Shown piece after piece: positions 60,817 to 64,000 of a stretch of 64,000 nt of DNA. Under the pieces are notes generated by a model. The model saw nothing but the letters and a program-made list of their open reading frames with translations, had not been told where the DNA came from and searched no databases. Origin of the DNA: Arthrobacter burdickii (GTDB lineage: Bacteria; Actinomycetota; Actinomycetes; Actinomycetales; Micrococcaceae); assembly GCF_030433645.1 (NCBI RefSeq), contig NZ_JAROCG010000001.1:434001-498000 (forward strand). Direction: 5' to 3'. A program made the translations under genes and the position numbers. Numbering within the stretch: the first letter of the stretch is position 1; each line of letters opens with the position of its first letter.

Positions 60817-61875
60817 ATGATCCCCGGCAACGGACCTACGAATGATCCCTCGCGCCTTGCCGGTGCTGCCAGTGCTGCCAGTGCTGCCACTGCTGCCACT
60901 GCCACCAGTGCTACCCGGGACGCAGGGAGGCTCGACGGCCTTCATACCCGGATGGCGGACTGGTTCGCCGGGACGGCGCGGGACCTGCCCTGGCGCGACG
61001 CCGACTGCTCGCCGTGGGGCATCCTCGTGAGCGAAGTCATGCTCCAGCAGACCCCGGTGGTCCGCGTCCTGCCGGTGTGGCGTGAGTGGCTCGAACGATG
61101 GCCCTCCCCCGCCCACCTCGCCGCAGATCCATCGGGTGCCGCAGTCCGGCACTGGGGCCGCCTCGGCTATCCCCGCCGGGCCCTCCGCCTGCATGCCGCG
61201 GCCACCGCGATGGTCGCGGACCACGGCGGCGCCGTGCCGTCCACGTACGACGAGCTGCTGTCCCTGCCCGGGGTCGGCACCTATACCGCTGCCGCGGTGG
61301 CCGCTTTCGCGTTCGGGCGGCGCGAGACCGTCGTCGACACCAACATCCGCCGGGTGCATGCCCGCGTCTTCGGCGGGAGTGCGCTCCCGGCCCCGGCGCT
61401 GACGGCCGCGGAGATGAAGCGCGCCACGGAACTCCTGCCCGCCGATGACGCCCTGTCCGTGCAGTGGAATGCAGCAGTGATGGAACTGGGAGCGGTGGTC
61501 TGCACCGCCCGGTCCCCGCTCTGCGACGCCTGCCCCATCCTCGACGCGTGTTCCTGGGTTGCAGCGGGACGGCCTGCTCCCGATTACGTCCCCAAGGGGC
61601 AGTCGTGGGCGGGCACGGACCGCCAGGTGCGCGGCGCGATCGTCGCCGTATTGCGCGATGCCGAGATGCCCGTACCGCGGTCCATCCTCCTGGAGTCCCC
61701 GGTGGATCTCAGCATGGGCGTGCCGGCCGCCTCCGGTCATGCGCTGCGTCCGGCCGCCCTGACCACGCTGCACGGCCTGCAGGCGCCGGCCGAGCAACTG
61801 GAACGCGCCCTGGCCGGACTCCTGGCTGACGGCCTCGCCGAGGACGCCGAAGGGGGCATCCGCCTGCCGGGCTAG
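60817..61875 (+). CDS. mutY: A/G-specific adenine glycosylase MutY
   Basis: The 352-residue enzyme has HhH-GPD motifs: catalytic Glu73 in SEVMLQQTP, HhH LPGVGTYTAAAVAAFAFG, catalytic Asp174 in VVDTNIRRVH, and the [4Fe-4S] site C-x6-C-x2-C-x5-C (Cys229, 236, 239, 245). It removes adenine mispaired with 8-oxoguanine. The C-terminal NUDIX-like domain is reduced, as is usual in Actinobacteria. The first 40 residues are a low-complexity extension (AASAASAATAATATSAT) encoded by a 9-bp tandem repeat. AGGAG precedes the ATG; a later start at Met46 is less likely. Confidence 0.95.
   Translation: MIPGNGPTNDPSRLAGAASAASAATAATATSATRDAGRLDGLHTRMADWFAGTARDLPWRDADCSPWGILVSEVMLQQTPVVRVLPVWREWLERWPSPAHLAADPSGAAVRHWGRLGYPRRALRLHAAATAMVADHGGAVPSTYDELLSLPGVGTYTAAAVAAFAFGRRETVVDTNIRRVHARVFGGSALPAPALTAAEMKRATELLPADDALSVQWNAAVMELGAVVCTARSPLCDACPILDACSWVAAGRPAPDYVPKGQSWAGTDRQVRGAIVAVLRDAEMPVPRSILLESPVDLSMGVPAASGHALRPAALTTLHGLQAPAEQLERALAGLLADGLAEDAEGGIRLPG
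60863..60912 (+). repeat. 9-bp tandem repeat in the mutY N-terminal coding region
   Basis: About five units of GTGCTGCCA/GTGCTGCCACT-type sequence follow one another. Because the unit is nine bases, changes in copy number add or remove three residues and keep the frame. Confidence 0.75.
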
Positions 61876-61963
61876 AACGGATCCGTCGGTCGGGGACGCC
61901 GAAGGGCATCCGCAGGCCCGTCCGGCGGGCTCGCCGGAGGGGCATCCGGCTGGAACCGGCCTG

Positions 61964-62710
61964 TCAGGCGGGTTCGCCGAAGCCCGATTCGACCGCCTGC
62001 CCGATGAAGTCCACCGCTGCCTGAGCGTCCGGGCCGCTCGCCTCGGCCGTGACCGTGCGGCCCTGACCGAGTCCGAGGCTCATGAGCAGCATCACCGACT
62101 TCCCGTCGACGCCGTTCACCGTGACTTCCGCGTCGAGGTCCGCCAGTCCGGTGGCGAGCACCGCGGCCGGCCGGGCATGCAGTCCCATCTGGTTCGGCAG
62201 CGTCCAGGAACCGCTGGCCGTCCGGCCCCCGGACGACGGCGACGTGCCGGGAGCCGCATCGCTCCCCGGCGCCGCTGCGGCGTGGGTGACGAAGGGCTCG
62301 AGTTCCTCGGGCCGGATGGAGACGACCGCGCCCTCCGCGGCCCGCACCACCTCGTCGAGGGAGGAGCCGCCCTGCGCCTGGACGGCAGCCGCGACCGCCC
62401 CCTCCACGAGGGCGGCCTGCGCGAGGCGGACCCGATCCCGTGCCGAGGGCTCGAGGAACTCGAGCACCATCTCGGCCGTCATGACGGCCGAGCCGAGATC
62501 GGTCAGGACCACGACACCGTCGCCTCCCGACGCCTGCTCGATGCCTGCCTGCACGCGGTCGAAGCTCGTGCCGATGCGTACCGGGCCTTCGCCGTCGTCC
62601 GCTCCCCCGGCGGCGACGAGGACGACGTCGGGCGCCATCTGCGCGGCGAGTTCGACGACGCCCTCCGCGATCTTCGCGCTGTGCGACACGATGACCAGGC
62701 CGACGCTCAT
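61964..62710 (-). CDS. dhaM: Dihydroxyacetone kinase phosphotransfer subunit DhaM
   Basis: The 248-residue protein joins an EIIA-mannose-like domain (VGLVIVSHSAKIAEGVVELAAQMAP, phospho-His in VSHS) to an HPr domain (GLHARPAAVLATGL, phospho-His) through an Ala/Ser/Gly-rich linker. It passes PTS phosphate to DhaL-bound ADP. The EI-like third domain of E. coli DhaM is absent, as in many Gram-positives. Its start overlaps the dhaL stop (ATGA). Confidence 0.92.
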   Translation of the reverse strand: MSVGLVIVSHSAKIAEGVVELAAQMAPDVVLVAAGGADDGEGPVRIGTSFDRVQAGIEQASGGDGVVVLTDLGSAVMTAEMVLEFLEPSARDRVRLAQAALVEGAVAAAVQAQGGSSLDEVVRAAEGAVVSIRPEELEPFVTHAAAAPGSDAAPGTSPSSGGRTASGSWTLPNQMGLHARPAAVLATGLADLDAEVTVNGVDGKSVMLLMSLGLGQGRTVTAEASGPDAQAAVDFIGQAVESGFGEPA

Positions 62711-63357
62711 GCGATGCCTTCTCCCGCTGTCTCCGCAGCGGCCTGGAGGATCAGGGCGGTCGACACCGCCCCGGGATCCTGGTGGCCCGCGCTGCGTTCG
62801 CCGAGGTAGCTCGCCCTGCCCTTGCGGGCGATCAGGGGCTCGGTGGCCACCGCTCCCGCATGGGCCGCATTGGCTGCGGCGGCGAGAACCTCGGGTGGGG
62901 TTGCTCCCGCCTGGGCCGCGGTCTCGGCCGACTCGGTAGCCGGCGTCCAGGCGTCCACCATGGTCTTGTCGCCGACCTCGGCCTTGCCGCGAGCCACGAT
63001 GCCGTCACGGGCGGCCCGGATCATCCCGGCCGCGGCGGCCGCGTCGATCTCGCCGGCGTCCCCGAGCGAGGTCGCCGCACGCAGGAACGCCGTCCCGTAC
63101 AGCGGACCGGCTGCACCACCCACGGTGGACATCAGGGTCATGGCGACCTGCTTGAGCACGGCCGCCGGAGTGGCGGGAGCATCGCCGGCGTCGAGTTTGG
63201 CGACGACGGCGCTGAACCCCCGGTCCAGGTTCTCGCCGTGGTCGGCGTCGCCGATGACCCTGTCGAGATCGATCAGGAGGGCACGGTTCTCGGCCACCAC
63301 GCGGGCGGTCTCCTGCACCCACCGGAGGGCCCACTGCGTATCGAGGACAGCGGCCAT
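62707..63357 (-). CDS. dhaL: Dihydroxyacetone kinase subunit DhaL
   Basis: The 216-residue subunit has the ADP/Mg-binding motifs DADHGENLDRGF and TLMSTVGGAAGPLYGTAFLRAA, and DGIVARGKAEVGDKTMVDAW, then ARKGRASYLGERSAGHQDPGA. It holds ADP as cofactor and transfers phosphate to dihydroxyacetone on DhaK. The start at 63357 is chosen for better spacing from GGGGGG; an ATG at 63363 in an ATGA overlap with dhaK is the alternative. Confidence 0.93.
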   Translation of the reverse strand: MAAVLDTQWALRWVQETARVVAENRALLIDLDRVIGDADHGENLDRGFSAVVAKLDAGDAPATPAAVLKQVAMTLMSTVGGAAGPLYGTAFLRAATSLGDAGEIDAAAAAGMIRAARDGIVARGKAEVGDKTMVDAWTPATESAETAAQAGATPPEVLAAAANAAHAGAVATEPLIARKGRASYLGERSAGHQDPGAVSTALILQAAAETAGEGIA

Positions 63358-63359
63358 CC

Positions 63360-64000
63360 TCATGCCCCCCATCGCAGGGCGGCCGTGCGGACGGGTGCGT
63401 CCCACAGATCGAGCATCTCGTCATCGACGCGCAGGATGGTCAGTGACGCACCCTGCATCTCGAGGGCGGTGATGTAGTTGCCCACGAGTGATCTCTCGAT
63501 CGTGACGCCGAGCCCCTCGAGCAGTTGCGCGACCTTCCGGAACACGATGTACAGCTCACTGGCGGGAGTCCCGCCCATGCCGTTGACCATCACGAGCGTC
63601 CTGTCCCCGGCGATCAGCCTGAGGTCGGCGACGATCGGCTGCAGCAGCCTCTGCGTGATGCCGTCGGCGTCCTCCATGGCGATCCGGTGCCGGCCCGGCT
63701 CCCCGTGGATGCCGATGCCGATCTCGATCTCGTCCTCGGCCAGGTCGAAACTGGGGACCCCGGCGTGCGGAACGGTGCAGGCGGCCAGGGCCACACCCAT
63801 GGAGCGCACGCTGTCGACGACGCGCTGGGCGACGGAGGCAACGCCGTCCAGGTCGTCGCCGCGTTCCGCTGCGGCGCCGGCGATGCGCTCCACGAAGACG
63901 GTCCCGCCGACGCCGCGCCTGCCCGCCGTGTACAGCGAGTCCTCGACGGCGACGTCGTCGTCGACGAGCACGGAACGCACGGTAACGCCCTCCGCCTCGG
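63360..64000 (-). CDS. dhaK: Dihydroxyacetone kinase subunit DhaK (5' end outside window)
   Basis: About 213 residues of the C-terminal part are visible and the frame is open at the window edge. ACTVPHAGVPSFDLAEDEIEIGIGIHGEPG contains the His that binds dihydroxyacetone covalently, and VMVNGMGGTPASELYIVFRKVA is conserved. DhaK, DhaL and DhaM together phosphorylate dihydroxyacetone with PTS phosphate. First gene seen of the dhaKLM operon. Confidence 0.94.
   Translation of the reverse strand, partial: EAEGVTVRSVLVDDDVAVEDSLYTAGRRGVGGTVFVERIAGAAAERGDDLDGVASVAQRVVDSVRSMGVALAACTVPHAGVPSFDLAEDEIEIGIGIHGEPGRHRIAMEDADGITQRLLQPIVADLRLIAGDRTLVMVNGMGGTPASELYIVFRKVAQLLEGLGVTIERSLVGNYITALEMQGASLTILRVDDEMLDLWDAPVRTAALRWGA

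Noticed and set aside
1..64000. CRISPR array, insertion sequence or rRNA operon
   Set aside because: No regular spaced repeats, transposase motifs or rRNA sequence were seen on either strand.

Overview
The window is high-GC DNA from an actinobacterium, most likely Arthrobacter or a close relative in the Micrococcaceae. The evidence is the strong G/C third-position bias, many GTG starts, dense ATGA/GTGA start-stop overlaps, and the gene content: a DUF4193 zinc-ribbon protein, LtrA, DisA next to RadA, a DesA3-type desaturase beside its reductase, and a TasA-like operon. The sequence reads as ordinary chromosome. No phage, transposase, CRISPR array or rRNA is visible. One tRNA gene is present (Lys, anticodon TTT, minus strand).

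Region by region. 1-7.2 kb is an envelope/secretion block: a truncated secreted propeller-like protein, a BldC/excisionase-type HTH protein, a phospholipase D, and a two-gene operon. That operon pairs a TasA-like exported protein with a very unusual 842-residue protein in which a SipW-type signal peptidase is fused to what looks like its own substrate (a second cleavable-type signal plus four Ig-like repeats). 7.3-16.9 kb holds a TetR regulator divergent from a five-gene operon for guanidine or urea nitrogen: APC permease, two DUF1989 proteins, biotin-dependent carboxylase, allophanate hydrolase. 17.2-22.0 kb is housekeeping and stress genes (VOC, PRC-barrel/DUF2382, LtrA, AEC transporter, esterase, DUF4193). 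22.2-25.8 kb is a PucR-type regulator divergent from a ferredoxin reductase and an acyl desaturase. 25.9-30.2 kb has ArsR/AHSA1 and the acetate pathway (pta-ackA). 30.3-38.5 kb has YnfA, AzlCD, a zinc alcohol dehydrogenase, a GH15 enzyme, GDPD, DUF445, an EcsC-like protein and GlsB.

39.1-43.5 kb is the fructose PTS operon (fruR-fruK-fruA) with an HPr gene. 43.7-48.8 kb contains an uncharacterised XRE regulator/membrane protein pair, a small basic protein, a secreted endonuclease/exonuclease/phosphatase-fold protein, a hypothetical membrane protein and a ZIP transporter. 48.8-55.9 kb combines the tRNA, a DUF47-Pit phosphate system and the convergent pstSCAB operon preceded by a PHO box. 56.1-64 kb has a FUSC/ArAE protein, radA, disA, a membrane-anchored hypothetical protein, mutY and the PTS-dependent dihydroxyacetone kinase operon dhaK-dhaL-dhaM, with dhaK cut by the window edge. 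HPr at 43.2 kb and DhaM at 62 kb both belong to PTS phosphotransfer, but no enzyme I gene is in the window.

The most interesting items are the signal peptidase-substrate fusion with a 20-bp perfect palindrome over its start region, a small family of palindromes sharing a CGACAGAA core, the XRE/membrane protein pair, and a 9-bp tandem repeat in mutY. All function statements rest on reading motifs by eye; no database search was run.
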